From Ga0077555 sp963761475 (lineage in GTDB: Bacteria; Pseudomonadota; Alphaproteobacteria; Rhizobiales; Hyphomicrobiaceae): a stretch of 64,000 nucleotides of DNA. Every line of letters starts with the position of its first letter. The stretch's first letter is position 1. The notes beneath the pieces are model-generated. The model was not told the origin of the DNA, searched no databases, and saw only the letters and a program-made list of their open reading frames with translations. Positions 39,805 to 49,325 of the stretch are shown here, piece after piece. The position numbers and the translations under genes are program-made. The stretch is taken from contig CAVXGT010000014.1 of the NCBI GenBank assembly GCA_963761475.1, positions 186,001 to 250,000 on the forward strand. Direction: 5' to 3'.

Positions 39805-40260
39805 TTAGATGAGCGACCAAAGGAGCGCGCCACCAATCATGAGCGACAAGGAGAAACCGCCGATGACACCGGGCCAATAGCTTGGCGTCGAACGCGCATG
39901 CTCGGCAGACTGACCTGACATTTGCGCCGTGCGCGCCCGCTCGATCAGCATCGGTGGAGGCCCGTCCTCCGCTTCGAAGCTGTGCGTGACATCTTCCGCA
40001 GACCAGACCGGAGGAAGATGCGTTGGCACTTGCGGCAACTGATTGTCGACGGGTGGGGCAAACCCGCAATCGGCCGTGGACTTCGCTGGGCTCGCGCGCT
40101 TCGGCATCGTCGGTGGCGGCAGTGGTCGCCCGGGCCCGAGATCGGCAAGCGCGTGTTGCAGGCGACGTGAGCCTGCAGGCATGGCTGGCGGCGGTTGCGA
40201 AAACTCGCCTTGCGAACCCGTCCCTGAATCCAGGACGGCGGCATACTCGATACGCGACAT
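39805..40260 (-). CDS. putative C-tail-anchored membrane protein
   Basis: A 151-residue protein with a Pro-rich, disordered body and one hydrophobic segment at the very end (about 128-151: PGVIGGFSLSLMIGGALLWS). This would place the body in the cytoplasm with the C-terminus in the inner membrane. No family recognised. Start ATG 40260 has GGAAG upstream. Confidence 0.5.
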   Translation of the reverse strand: MSRIEYAAVLDSGTGSQGEFSQPPPAMPAGSRRLQHALADLGPGRPLPPPTMPKRASPAKSTADCGFAPPVDNQLPQVPTHLPPVWSAEDVTHSFEAEDGPPPMLIERARTAQMSGQSAEHARSTPSYWPGVIGGFSLSLMIGGALLWSLI

Positions 40261-40478
40261 ACTCGACTTCCACGCTACTGGCCCGTCACTTCGGGCGAGG
40301 CAATGGGACCCTCTTAGGATGGCCGTTTTGAGGTCGGAAAGGCAAGTGAAATACGCGACAGTTCGTCGCGATAATTGCTTGGCTTGAGCCTGTGGAAAAA
40401 ACGCGGGTCGCGCCATGGCAGCAGCAGGCGTTGCGCTGCCCGTCGCGACCGGCGTCGGGGTTGCAGTGAACAATGCAA

Positions 40479-42011
40479 TCAGGAGCCGCGCGACATCCCG
40501 GCGATGCGATCGATCAATCGAGGTCGAACGGGTGCAACGACTTTGGCGTCGGCGGGCAAAGCATCAGCCTCGGCGCTGGCATTGGCATTCACGACATCGG
40601 CACGCCCGGCCACCGTATCCTCGGTAGCGACTGGCCGCGAAGTGTCGGCCGCATGAGCTGCTCGCTCGTCCACCTGTAGTCCAGTTCCGGCTTCCGCCAG
40701 CTCGCCCATGCGCCCATTCGAGGCATCACGGGGGCTGACAACCTGCAGCCCCGCCGCAGCTGGCGGAGATTCGGCAGTTTCGGCCTCGGTCGGCGCATTG
40801 GTTCGCCCGTTCGCACTTCCCTCTGACAACATCGCCCCGGCCGAAACGCCGCGGCGCCCCCGCGGCGCTCCACCTGGGCCGCCGCTGCTGCCTAGCCGCC
40901 TGAGCTCACCCGTGAAGTGGTCCGCCTGTCGTGCCAGTCGCTCATTCGCCGCCGCAAGCTCACTACGCAGCTTCTGGACCGTCTCGGATTGCCGGTTGGT
41001 CTGTGCTTCGAGCGACTGAACCCGTGCCTTGAGCCCCAGGCGGCTCTCTTTGATGGAGGCTTTGCCGCCTTCGGCATCATCGAGTTCGAACACCGCAAGA
41101 GCGGCCTTCAATCGCGCAATTTCTCCGGCCTGGTCGTCGTTGCGGGCTTTGAGTGCTCTGATCTGGTGCTGCAACTCGCGTTCGCCCGAGGTCGCCGTCA
41201 TCCCATCTTGGGCGCTCCGGGGCGCATCACCGCTCGCGCCTTCATCCAGTAGTGCAGCCCCCGAGGTCCGCCCGGCCAGGCTTTGCATGCGCGTCAGCAA
41301 CTGAGCCTGTTCGCGTGTCTTTGCCCGTAGCGCCTCGAGTTCGGCGCGGAGCGCCGTTTCCCTTTCGGTCCGCGATCCACTCCCGTTCGCGGTCCGTGCG
41401 ACAAGCGACGTCTCCAGCCGCACAATCTCATTTTTCTGCTGGGTGTTGATCGCTGTCGCTTCGCTAAGCGCGCGCCGCTGCCGGTCGACCGACCCGGTCA
41501 ATTCCGATATTTCGCGATCGCGCGAGTGTAGGAGCTTCTTGGCGTCCGTCAGCCGCAGCTCCACGCGGGGCAGCCGATCGGCGATCGTTTGCTCCAGAAC
41601 GCGCCGGGCATTTTGCGCTTCCTCGTAGCTGGCTTTGAGACTATCGAGATCACCCTCCAGCATATTGACCCGCGCATCGCGCCGGTTGATCTCGATTTGC
41701 TGGCGCGCAGCCGCCATTTTCACTTGCTCGACCAGGGATTCGAGCTTGTGCATTTTGATGGCATATTCGGCCCGGATCCGGTCACGATCGGCCTCGATCT
41801 CCATCTCCGAGAGTGGCATCGAGTTTTTCAGACGGCGCGTCGTCAAACGCACCGCGCGAGCCCAGAAAGCCGGCGCAGTCAGCAGCCCAAGCAAGGTCGC
41901 CACCAGAAAACCCAGCGCCACCAGCATTCCGGACTGGATCGTGATCACGCCGCCATCCCCGGCTGCTCCTGGTCCCACCCCAACACCTGGCCGCGCGGTC
42001 AGTTCTTGCAA
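40479..42011 (-). CDS. membrane-anchored coiled-coil protein
   Basis: A 510-residue protein with one membrane segment near 28-46 and then a coiled coil from about 63 to 375 (heptad-rich, many E, R, L and A, with a few breaks). The C-terminal 120 residues are Ala/Pro/Gly-rich and disordered. N-terminus short, so the coiled coil is probably cytoplasmic (positive residues KN, RR right after the segment). Similar proteins occur in other Hyphomicrobiales, but I do not know a function. Possible roles in division or envelope organisation are guesses. Confidence 0.7.
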   Translation of the reverse strand: MQELTARPGVGVGPGAAGDGGVITIQSGMLVALGFLVATLLGLLTAPAFWARAVRLTTRRLKNSMPLSEMEIEADRDRIRAEYAIKMHKLESLVEQVKMAAARQQIEINRRDARVNMLEGDLDSLKASYEEAQNARRVLEQTIADRLPRVELRLTDAKKLLHSRDREISELTGSVDRQRRALSEATAINTQQKNEIVRLETSLVARTANGSGSRTERETALRAELEALRAKTREQAQLLTRMQSLAGRTSGAALLDEGASGDAPRSAQDGMTATSGERELQHQIRALKARNDDQAGEIARLKAALAVFELDDAEGGKASIKESRLGLKARVQSLEAQTNRQSETVQKLRSELAAANERLARQADHFTGELRRLGSSGGPGGAPRGRRGVSAGAMLSEGSANGRTNAPTEAETAESPPAAAGLQVVSPRDASNGRMGELAEAGTGLQVDERAAHAADTSRPVATEDTVAGRADVVNANASAEADALPADAKVVAPVRPRLIDRIAGMSRGS

Positions 42012-42086
42012 ACACGGGCCGCATCGGTCTCGCAGTCATGGTCGCTGGCCTTCAATAGCCACAACAACCGGTTGCGCCTCCCCACA

Positions 42087-43112
42087 TCAGAACGGGTTCC
42101 AGGTCGGGCGACGCGTATACTTCAAATACCCCACATTGGCCCCCAAGCGAAGCCCCAAGCCCGCACGTATCGGTGCAAGGACAATGTTATCACGCTGCTG
42201 AAACGTCAAGCCGACGCCGCCAATCACGTAGGCCGAGCCTGCAACGCCTCCGAAACGTTGATAAACGTCGCGCGGATCCCTGAGCCGGTAGACCAGCACC
42301 ATGACCTTGGAGCCTTCCGCGCCCGCGTCGTAGCCGATCGATGGTCCCTGCCAATAGACCTTGTGCGTGCCGGCATCGCGCGTAAAGAGCCGTCCTTCGC
42401 CATAGCGCAAGCCGGCAACGAAGGCGCCGCCCACGTCTTCGCCGAGGATGTATCCATTCGGCCGCCCCTGCCGCTTGAAGGCATATTCGATCACGCTGGC
42501 GAGACCTTGGCTGATCGAGCCGAAGAAGCCGTGACCGGCATCCACGATCTCGCGCATGGAAAAGGTGCCGTCCGAGGGATGGCGGTCGTCATAGCGGTCG
42601 CGATCGATGTCGCGATAAGGGGGCGGAGAGGACGACGCATGGCGGGAGGGCGCGTCATCGCGCCAGCTTTCCTCGCGTGTGACATCGTCGCGCGGTTCGT
42701 CATAGCGCCGGTCGCTATCCCAGCGCCTCGGCTGATCGGTCACGCGGTAATCGGGCCGGTCGTCGCTGGGCAAGCCCGGCGTCGCAAACCGGCCACTCGA
42801 GGCGCTCGGCCTGTAGACATCGCCGGATCGGTCGTAACCGCTGCCCGATTGTGCAGCCGAATCACCCTGGTAGATTTGTCCTACCGGCGGAGCGCTGTTG
42901 CCGTAGCTGGGCGGCAGAGGCGTGCGATCGACCTCACGCGCGTCGGGCCGATAAGGCTCGATTGCCGGCGCCGGCGGCTCTTTCAGCCACGGCAGGCGGT
43001 CTTGTGCCATCGCGGTGGAATCCAGTCCGACCACAATTCCGGCGATCACGGCAAGGCTCGCGCCGAGTTTTGCGCAAGCGTGATGAAAGGGGGCATGACG
43101 CAAGATCGACAT
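42087..43112 (-). CDS. eipA: EipA-like periplasmic protein (DUF1134)
   Basis: A 341-residue envelope-integrity protein. A signal peptide runs to about residue 36 (AMAQD). The C-terminal domain (about 186-341) is DUF1134: MREIVDAGHGFFGSISQGLASVIEYAF, GRPNGYILGEDVGGAFVAGLRYG, and SKVMVLVYRL. Between them is a 150-residue stretch rich in D, R, S, P and Y that typical family members lack or have much shorter. EipA was described in Brucella as an envelope-stress factor. Confidence 0.8.
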   Translation of the reverse strand: MSILRHAPFHHACAKLGASLAVIAGIVVGLDSTAMAQDRLPWLKEPPAPAIEPYRPDAREVDRTPLPPSYGNSAPPVGQIYQGDSAAQSGSGYDRSGDVYRPSASSGRFATPGLPSDDRPDYRVTDQPRRWDSDRRYDEPRDDVTREESWRDDAPSRHASSSPPPYRDIDRDRYDDRHPSDGTFSMREIVDAGHGFFGSISQGLASVIEYAFKRQGRPNGYILGEDVGGAFVAGLRYGEGRLFTRDAGTHKVYWQGPSIGYDAGAEGSKVMVLVYRLRDPRDVYQRFGGVAGSAYVIGGVGLTFQQRDNIVLAPIRAGLGLRLGANVGYLKYTRRPTWNPF

Positions 43113-43289
43113 GGCCTGACCTGAAGGAAATGAGGTTTGCGGCCACGCGCGGCTGATTCGGGTGCGGGCCTATGCTGAACAAAGTGTTGATGGAAAGTGT
43201 TACCAAAGTATGGCTGCCGCCGTTTCGCGACCGCTAATTGTATCGCCCCGCGTTGCTATGTCCCGCGCGGCGGTGCTAGGCGAGGGCGG

Positions 43290-44120
43290 TCAGAACGGCG
43301 CAGGCGCGCCCCATGCCACGAAATGACCGTTGCGAAAGCCTTGGCTCGCCTTGCCATAGCCGAAAGGCTTCCCTTCGGGCGTCGTGACTGTACCGCCGGC
43401 GGCCCTGAGCACGGCGTCACCGGCAGCCGTGTCCCATTCCATGGTTGGCGCCAGCCGCGGATAGATGTCCGCCTCTCCGCGCGCAATGGCGCAGAACTTC
43501 AGCGATGAGCCACTGTCGCGACGCTCGGCGACCGCGAAGCGGGCCAGAAAGTCTTCGGTCTCTTTCGTCATGTGCGAGCGGCTACCTACGGCGACCAAAT
43601 GGCTCATGTCGACCGTGCGGCAGCGAATTGGCTCCAATCCGCAGGCCTCCAGGTCCGCCGGCTTGGCGTCAGGCCGCAACCGCGCCCGCACGGCGCTCTC
43701 CGGGCCGAGAGTGGCGTAGAAATCGTCGATGGCCGGCGCGTAGACGATGCCGAACACGGGCACGCCATGCTCGATCAGGGCCACGTTGACGGTGAACTCG
43801 TCGCGGTTGTTGATGAACTCCCGCGTGCCGTCCAAGGGATCGACCAGGAAGAAGATGTCGCCGATCGCTGGCAGCTTTCCTTCCGATGCGGCTTCCTCCG
43901 CCACGACCGGGATATCCGGCGCAATCCGGCCGAGGGCCTCCAGCAGGATGGCCTCAGCCGCTTTGTCGGCGAGCGTCACTGGCGAGTTGTCGCCCTTGGT
44001 CTCGACCGAGACGCCTGAGCGGTAATAGTCCATCTCCACCAGCCCCGCCGCGAGCACAGGCCGCACGAGCGACCACATCAACGCGCTGAACCGGTCCTGG
44101 GATGGGGAGGAATGTGTCAT
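43290..44120 (-). CDS. cysQ: CysQ-like 3'(2'),5'-bisphosphate nucleotidase
   Basis: A 276-residue member of the lithium-sensitive inositol-monophosphatase family. Metal motifs are VVAEEAASEG (E75, E76), DPLDGTREFI (D94, D97) and WDTAAGDAVL near 228. The FIN after DGTRE and overall spacing point to PAP phosphatase (CysQ) rather than inositol or histidinol phosphatase. Start ATG 44120. It is divergent from chpT. Confidence 0.85.
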   Translation of the reverse strand: MTHSSPSQDRFSALMWSLVRPVLAAGLVEMDYYRSGVSVETKGDNSPVTLADKAAEAILLEALGRIAPDIPVVAEEAASEGKLPAIGDIFFLVDPLDGTREFINNRDEFTVNVALIEHGVPVFGIVYAPAIDDFYATLGPESAVRARLRPDAKPADLEACGLEPIRCRTVDMSHLVAVGSRSHMTKETEDFLARFAVAERRDSGSSLKFCAIARGEADIYPRLAPTMEWDTAAGDAVLRAAGGTVTTPEGKPFGYGKASQGFRNGHFVAWGAPAPF

Positions 44121-44518
44121 GGCTCTGATTCGTCGTGGTTCTGCGAATTGCGCTTCGCGATGCCGCCCGAAGGCTGGGTCGATACACCCGAGTGTTGCAT
44201 TTTTGATTGCCGAAACAAGAAGATGCGTCGGAAGATCCAATCGCAGCTTGGCACGACAGCCCGCATGCGTGTATCAGCAGGGGCTTAGGGAGTGCAAGCT
44301 GTTCTGCGCACGTGCTCGTCGGCGCGCCGCTTCCGCCAATGGCATTTGGTTGGCTGTAGCAGAGCGCTGGGCATGTCGTGTTGACGGAGGCGCAGCGTAA
44401 GCGGCTTTCGCAGAGCGTCACCGCTTACACGCAAAAACTGACAACAGTAGAGATCGGCGTAGCTGCGGGGCCCGAATCGGGCGTTGCGGTATGGGCTATG
44501 AAAATTCAGGGGAGAGGG

Positions 44519-45175
44519 ATGCCGCAGCCGATGACGAAATCCGCGCACCCGACAGACCTCGAGTTGGCTGCACTCATCTCGAGCAAGATCTGCCACGATG
44601 TGATCAATCCTGTCGGTGCGATCTATAACGGGCTTGAAATCCTCAACGAGGAGGATGATCCCGAGGCAAAATCTTACGCCCTCGACGTTATTCGCAACGT
44701 CACCGAGCAGGCCTCCGCCCGCCTCCAGTTTGCGAGGTTCGCGTTCGGCGCTGCGGGATCGGCAGGATCCGTGATCGATCTGGCCACCGCCGAGCAGATC
44801 AGCCGAGGCTTCGTCGGCGGCAACAAGCACAAGCTCGTGTGGAAGGCGCCAGCCGGCCATCTGGGCAAGGACCGGGCAAAGCTGCTGTTGAATATGGTGG
44901 CCGCAGGCATGAACGCTCTGCCGCGCGGCGGCGAGGTCCAGGTCGAGATCAAGGGCGCACTCGAGAAGGCCAACCTGAGGGTGCGCTGCCGCGGTACCGG
45001 CGCGCGTCCGCCGAATTTCCTCGCCGAGTTTCTGAGTGGCGCGCCGAAGGTGCCGATCGACAGCCAGAGCATCCAGGCCTACTACACCACGCGTTTGGCC
45101 GCGAACGCGGGCATGCAGCTGCAAGTCCTGCAAGAGAAGGCCGACATCGTTCTCTTGGCCAGCGACGCGAAGTGA
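44519..45175 (+). CDS. chpT: ChpT-like histidine phosphotransferase
   Basis: A 218-residue phosphotransferase that relays phosphate from CckA to CtrA and CpdR in the alphaproteobacterial cell-cycle circuit. The phospho-accepting His is H26 in KICHDVINPVGAI. The degenerate histidine-kinase-like C-terminal domain lacks an ATP site. I took ATG 44519, preceded by AGGGGAGAGGG; the frame is open upstream. The response-regulator gene follows 190 nt downstream. Confidence 0.85.
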   Translation: MPQPMTKSAHPTDLELAALISSKICHDVINPVGAIYNGLEILNEEDDPEAKSYALDVIRNVTEQASARLQFARFAFGAAGSAGSVIDLATAEQISRGFVGGNKHKLVWKAPAGHLGKDRAKLLLNMVAAGMNALPRGGEVQVEIKGALEKANLRVRCRGTGARPPNFLAEFLSGAPKVPIDSQSIQAYYTTRLAANAGMQLQVLQEKADIVLLASDAK

Positions 45176-45365
45176 AGGGCTGAGGCGCAATCGCCTTGGC
45201 CGCCTAGCGACGCGAGCGCGGCATGACCGCGGTGATTTTGCGTCAAATGCGAACGCGCTCTATCCGGTTTGTTAATGTTTCATGGCGAAAGTAGCAGAAG
45301 GCCGCTGCCCCTGGTTGTGGGGCGCGCCATTTGCCACCCATTCTCGCAGCTGCTTGGAGCACGCC

Positions 45366-45731
45366 ATGAAGCATTGTCTTGTCGTTGATGACAGCGAGGT
45401 CGTCCGCAAGGTTGCCCGCAGGATTCTCGAAAGCCGCGGCTTGGAAGTAACGGAAGCCGAGAACGGCCGCGACGCCGTCGACAAATGCCTGGAGCGGATG
45501 CCGGACGCCGTGCTGCTCGATTGGCAAATGCCCGAGATGAGCGGGCTGGAGTTTCTAGGTGCGCTCCGCCTATCCACCAAGGAGCCGCGCCCCTACATCA
45601 TCTATTGTACGACCGAGAACGATCCGCTGGAGATCTCCCGCGCCTTCGCCGGTGGGGCCAACGACTACATGCTGAAGCCCTTCGATCGCGGACTGATCGA
45701 GGAAAAGTTCACCGAAGCTGGCCTGATCTAG
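45366..45731 (+). CDS. single-domain response regulator (CheY-like)
   Basis: A 121-residue receiver domain without output domain. It has the acidic pair D8/D9, phospho-acceptor D52 (LLDWQMPEMSG), T83 and K104 (LKPFD). Next to chpT, it resembles the CheY-like proteins often found beside ChpT; it may take phosphate from or give it to the ChpT relay (inference). Confidence 0.85.
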   Translation: MKHCLVVDDSEVVRKVARRILESRGLEVTEAENGRDAVDKCLERMPDAVLLDWQMPEMSGLEFLGALRLSTKEPRPYIIYCTTENDPLEISRAFAGGANDYMLKPFDRGLIEEKFTEAGLI

Positions 45732-45742
45732 CCGCACCCTGC

Positions 45743-45783
45743 GCCGGTGCCGGTGCCGGTGCCGGTGCCGGTGCCGGTGCCGG
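45743..45783. repeat. (GGTGCC)n hexanucleotide repeat
   Basis: Six to seven copies of GGTGCC in a row (GCCGGTGCCGGTGCC...), between the response regulator stop (45731) and the mutL stop (45818). The unit is short and GC-rich, so it is prone to slippage. It is outside both genes by the chosen frames. Confidence 0.85.
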
Positions 45784-45817
45784 CAACGGCTCCGCCCTCG
45801 CTCAGCAGCAATCACTG

Positions 45818-47653
45818 TCAGCGCCGCCCGAACAGGCGCTCGATATCGGCATGCCGCAATTCGACATAAGTCGGCCGGCCGTGATTGCATTGGCCGGAGA
45901 AGGGCGTTGCTTCCATCTCGCGCAGCAGCGCGTTCATTTCTTCCGGTGTGAGCCGCCGTCCGGCCCTCACGCTGCCGTGGCACGCCATTGTGGCGCATAC
46001 GGCTTCGAGCCGGTCCCGCAAGGCCAGCGTGCCGTCTCCTGCGATCACATTGGCGAGCAGGTCCTTTACCAGCCCCTTGGCGTCGACCTTGCCGAGCAGC
46101 GCTGGCACCTCGCGCACCGCAACCGCGCCGGGACCGAACGCTTCGATGCACAATCCGAGTTCGGCGAGGTCATCGGAATAGTCACAAAGCAGTGCGGCCT
46201 CTTCCGCCTCCATCTCGACGATTTCCGGGATCAGCAGCCCCTGGCGCGCCACGCCGCCGGCATTGAGTGCTTTCTTCATCCGCTCGTAGACCAGTCTTTC
46301 GTGCGCCGCATGCTGATCGACGATGATCATCGAGCCGCGTGTTTCGGCCACGATGTAGGTTTCGTTGACCTGCGCACGCGCCGCGCCGAGCGGTTGATCG
46401 AGCAGCGCCTCTGGTGCCGGCGCGACCGCAGCGGCGGTATTGGCGGCAGGCTGCATGGCCATGGCAAAGGGTGCCTGTGCCGCTTCAGCAAACCCCGCAG
46501 GGTAGGTTCCGCCGCCCCCAATGCTTGCGCCATAGGCGCGGGCCTGACGGCTCTCCCGCATATCGAACCCGCCGCCCGACGAAGCGGATGCAGGCTGCGG
46601 CGCATTTTGCGCAAGCGTCTCCAGCGTCCGGAACCCGCCCATGGCGCTGGCGCGGTGACCGGCCTCCTCGAGCGTGCGGCGCAGGCCGCCGACGATCAGG
46701 CTCCTGACACCGGCCCCGTCGCGAAACCGCACCTCCGCCTTGGTCGGGTGCACGTTGACATCGACCTCCTGCGGATCGAGTACGATGAACAGCGCCAGTA
46801 GGGGATGGCGCCCCTTCGGCAGCAGATCGCCATAGGCACCGCGAACGGCACCGAGCAGCAGCCTGTCGCGCACCGGCCGGCCATTGACGAACAGGAACTG
46901 CATCGTGGTATCCGGCCGATGCAGCGTCGGCAGTCCGGCAAAGCCCGAGACCCTGATGCCGTCTCGCTCGCCATCGAGGCCAAGCGCGTCATCGAGAAAG
47001 TCCCGCCCCATGATGCGCCCGAGCCGCTTCAACAGACCGTCGGCCGTCTCGGCCTGCGCCGGCAGAACCAGTCCCGCCCGCTCTCCCGTCGTAACCGTGA
47101 AGGCGATCTCCGGATGCGCCATCGCCAGTCGCTTGACGGTTTCCGAGATCGCCATGTTCTCGGCCCGCTCCGACTTCATGAATTTGAGCCGGGCGGGCGT
47201 TGCGGAGAACAGTCCATTCACTTCGACGCTGGTTCCGAAATTGACGGCCGATGGCCGCACCTCGCTCTTCCTGCCGCGATCGACGACAATCTCGAGCCCA
47301 CTCCCCGCCTCCCGCCGCCGAGTTCGGATCGTCAGCGTTGCCACCGAGCCGATCGACGGCAGCGCCTCACCACGGAAACCAAGCGTGCGGATGTCCAGCA
47401 GATCGTCACTGCGCAGCTTCGATGTGGCGTGTCGCTCAACGGCAAGAGCCAGATCATCGCCATCCATGCCGTGCCCGTCGTCGGTCACCCGGATCAGCGA
47501 CAGCCCGCCCGCCGAGGTCACGATCTCGATCTGGCGGGCACCAGCATCGATGGCGTTTTCAGTCAGCTCTTTGACGACGCTGGCCGGGCGCTCGATGACT
47601 TCGCCGGCGGCGATGCGGTTGATCGTTTCAGCACTGAGCTGGCGGATGGCCAT
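45818..47653 (-). CDS. mutL: MutL, mismatch repair protein with endonuclease motif
   Basis: A 611-residue protein. The N-terminal GHKL ATPase has ENAIDAGA, DDGHGM and GFRGEAL, and the transducer domain follows to about 330. After a Gly/Ala-rich linker the C-terminal dimerisation domain carries DQHAAHERLVYE, an exact match to the metal-binding endonuclease motif DQHA-x2-E-x4-E, and CNHGRPT. It is thus the strand-nicking type of MutL that works without MutH. Start ATG 47653. It is the last gene of the minus-strand housekeeping series. Confidence 0.95.
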   Translation of the reverse strand: MAIRQLSAETINRIAAGEVIERPASVVKELTENAIDAGARQIEIVTSAGGLSLIRVTDDGHGMDGDDLALAVERHATSKLRSDDLLDIRTLGFRGEALPSIGSVATLTIRTRRREAGSGLEIVVDRGRKSEVRPSAVNFGTSVEVNGLFSATPARLKFMKSERAENMAISETVKRLAMAHPEIAFTVTTGERAGLVLPAQAETADGLLKRLGRIMGRDFLDDALGLDGERDGIRVSGFAGLPTLHRPDTTMQFLFVNGRPVRDRLLLGAVRGAYGDLLPKGRHPLLALFIVLDPQEVDVNVHPTKAEVRFRDGAGVRSLIVGGLRRTLEEAGHRASAMGGFRTLETLAQNAPQPASASSGGGFDMRESRQARAYGASIGGGGTYPAGFAEAAQAPFAMAMQPAANTAAAVAPAPEALLDQPLGAARAQVNETYIVAETRGSMIIVDQHAAHERLVYERMKKALNAGGVARQGLLIPEIVEMEAEEAALLCDYSDDLAELGLCIEAFGPGAVAVREVPALLGKVDAKGLVKDLLANVIAGDGTLALRDRLEAVCATMACHGSVRAGRRLTPEEMNALLREMEATPFSGQCNHGRPTYVELRHADIERLFGRR

Positions 47654-47900
47654 GGGGCCTCCTCGGCGAATCGCATGGGGTCTCACCCCTGACCTACCGG
47701 CACTTGGCGGAAACTGTCCAATCCGCGCCGCCGGCCGAAGCCGCTGTGCACAGCATCTACACCACAAAGACGCCGCGATCCGTTCATCCCGGCAAAGGGC
47801 CTTTGCGCGAGCGCCGCGCCTGGGACGGCAGGAGGCGCCGGCCGATCTAGACCTTTGCCGTCATCCCGCTCCGGGCCGCCTCCGCCCATCGAGCCTGCCG

Positions 47901-49271
47901 TCAGGTGCTTGCCAGCCCTTCGCGCGTGAGTTGCTTGGCGAGTTCCACCGCCGGCTGGTCGAACGCATCGACCCCCATCAGTGCTGCAGCCAGCACCGTC
48001 TCGAGCATGAAATGCATCATCAAGGCGCCGATCGAATGCGCGTCCAGAGCTTCGACGTCGATGATTCTTACAGCTCGACCAGCCTGAGTCAGCGCTTCCG
48101 CGACGGCATCCGATTGCGCCGCAACGAGGTCGCCGACCGGTCGGCCGGCAAGGAAGGCGATGCCCGCCTGCCGAGCCAGGGCTTCTGGAATGACCGGGCC
48201 GAGCCCAGCAGAAGGCGGGCGCAGGATGGTGATGTAATGTTCCCGCGGGCCATCCATGAACAGCTGCAGCTGGCTATGCTGGTCGACCGGGCCGAGGCAG
48301 GCCAGCGGCGTTGTGCCCTTGCCGCCTTTGCCGAGGCTCTCGGCCCACAACTGCACGTACCAGGCGCCGAAGCGCTGCAGCCGATCCGCATAAGGCATCA
48401 TCACGTTGACGCGGACACCTTGTGTCTCGGCCAGCGCCACGGCGACCGCAGCTCCAATCGCCGGCGCGAAGTCCCGCGCCGTGCCCTGGCCCTCGAGCAG
48501 CCCCTGGGCGGCACGCCGTGCCCCGCGCCGCACGGCGCGGGCGTCGAGACCACGCGCCATGGCTGGCAGTAGGCCGACCACGGACAACGCGGAAAAGCGT
48601 CCTCCAATCCCGGCGGGGTGATCGAGCACAGGAATTTTTAGCTCGCCGCACAAGGTGCGAAGTGCGTTGCGGCCGCCAGGCGCGACTGGGTCCGACACGG
48701 CGAGAAATAGCTTGGGGACTTGCCCATCGAGGCCAGCAGCATTGATTGCGGAAAGTGCCGCTACCATCTGCGTCAAAGTCTCAGCCGTTCCACCGGATTT
48801 CGAGGTCACGATGAACCGTGTCGTCGTCAGATTGAGGTTGGCAAGCGCGCCGGCAAGCGTAACCGCATCCAAATTGTCGTAGAATCGTGTGCGGGGCCGG
48901 CGCTTTTGCGCCGCGTCCGCCGCGCCAGGGACATTCCATCCGCTCGTTTGCGCCAGTGCTTGACCGCCGAGGCTCGATCCGCCCGTCCCGAGGAAGACCA
49001 GCGTCTCCGCGCCCGCGCTGAGCGTCGACAAGGCGTATTCGGCAGCCTGAATGTCGTCCTCTCGATCCAGGATCGAGAGATGCTCGAATTGTCCAGCCTC
49101 GACCGCTTCCCTGAGCTGGGCCATCGGTCGGTCAAGGCGTTGCAGCCGCTCTTCCACGGCCGCGGCCTGGAGGCCGCCGCTGGCAAAGCAGCGGTGGATG
49201 TCCTGTCGATAGATTGGGCCGCCGTCGCTACGAGGTCCAACGCGCCAATAGGTCTGCGGCGCCTGATCCAT
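47901..49271 (-). CDS. pgi: glucose-6-phosphate isomerase (short alphaproteobacterial type)
   Basis: A 456-residue isomerase interconverting glucose-6-phosphate and fructose-6-phosphate. It has LVFLGTGGSSLGGQAL, RFIVTSKSGGTAETL (phosphate site), NVMMPYADRL, GKGGKGTTPL and DQHSQLQLFMDGP, the sugar-isomerase blocks. It is shorter than the E. coli enzyme (about 549), typical of a subset of alphaproteobacteria. The 247 bp before mutL's start hold no gene. Confidence 0.87.
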   Translation of the reverse strand: MDQAPQTYWRVGPRSDGGPIYRQDIHRCFASGGLQAAAVEERLQRLDRPMAQLREAVEAGQFEHLSILDREDDIQAAEYALSTLSAGAETLVFLGTGGSSLGGQALAQTSGWNVPGAADAAQKRRPRTRFYDNLDAVTLAGALANLNLTTTRFIVTSKSGGTAETLTQMVAALSAINAAGLDGQVPKLFLAVSDPVAPGGRNALRTLCGELKIPVLDHPAGIGGRFSALSVVGLLPAMARGLDARAVRRGARRAAQGLLEGQGTARDFAPAIGAAVAVALAETQGVRVNVMMPYADRLQRFGAWYVQLWAESLGKGGKGTTPLACLGPVDQHSQLQLFMDGPREHYITILRPPSAGLGPVIPEALARQAGIAFLAGRPVGDLVAAQSDAVAEALTQAGRAVRIIDVEALDAHSIGALMMHFMLETVLAAALMGVDAFDQPAVELAKQLTREGLAST

Positions 49272-49325
49272 GAAAGCCTCCAGTGCGCTGCACCCCTTGC
49301 CGCGGCGGCGCTGGTTTCGCCGTCG

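Noticed and set aside
41589..43124. Plus-strand open frame of 511 codons
   Set aside because: Antisense to the coiled-coil protein and eipA, both with family or structural support.
46884..48572. Plus-strand open frame of 562 codons
   Set aside because: Antisense to mutL and pgi. The composition (Ser, Arg and Pro rich) is typical of shadow frames.
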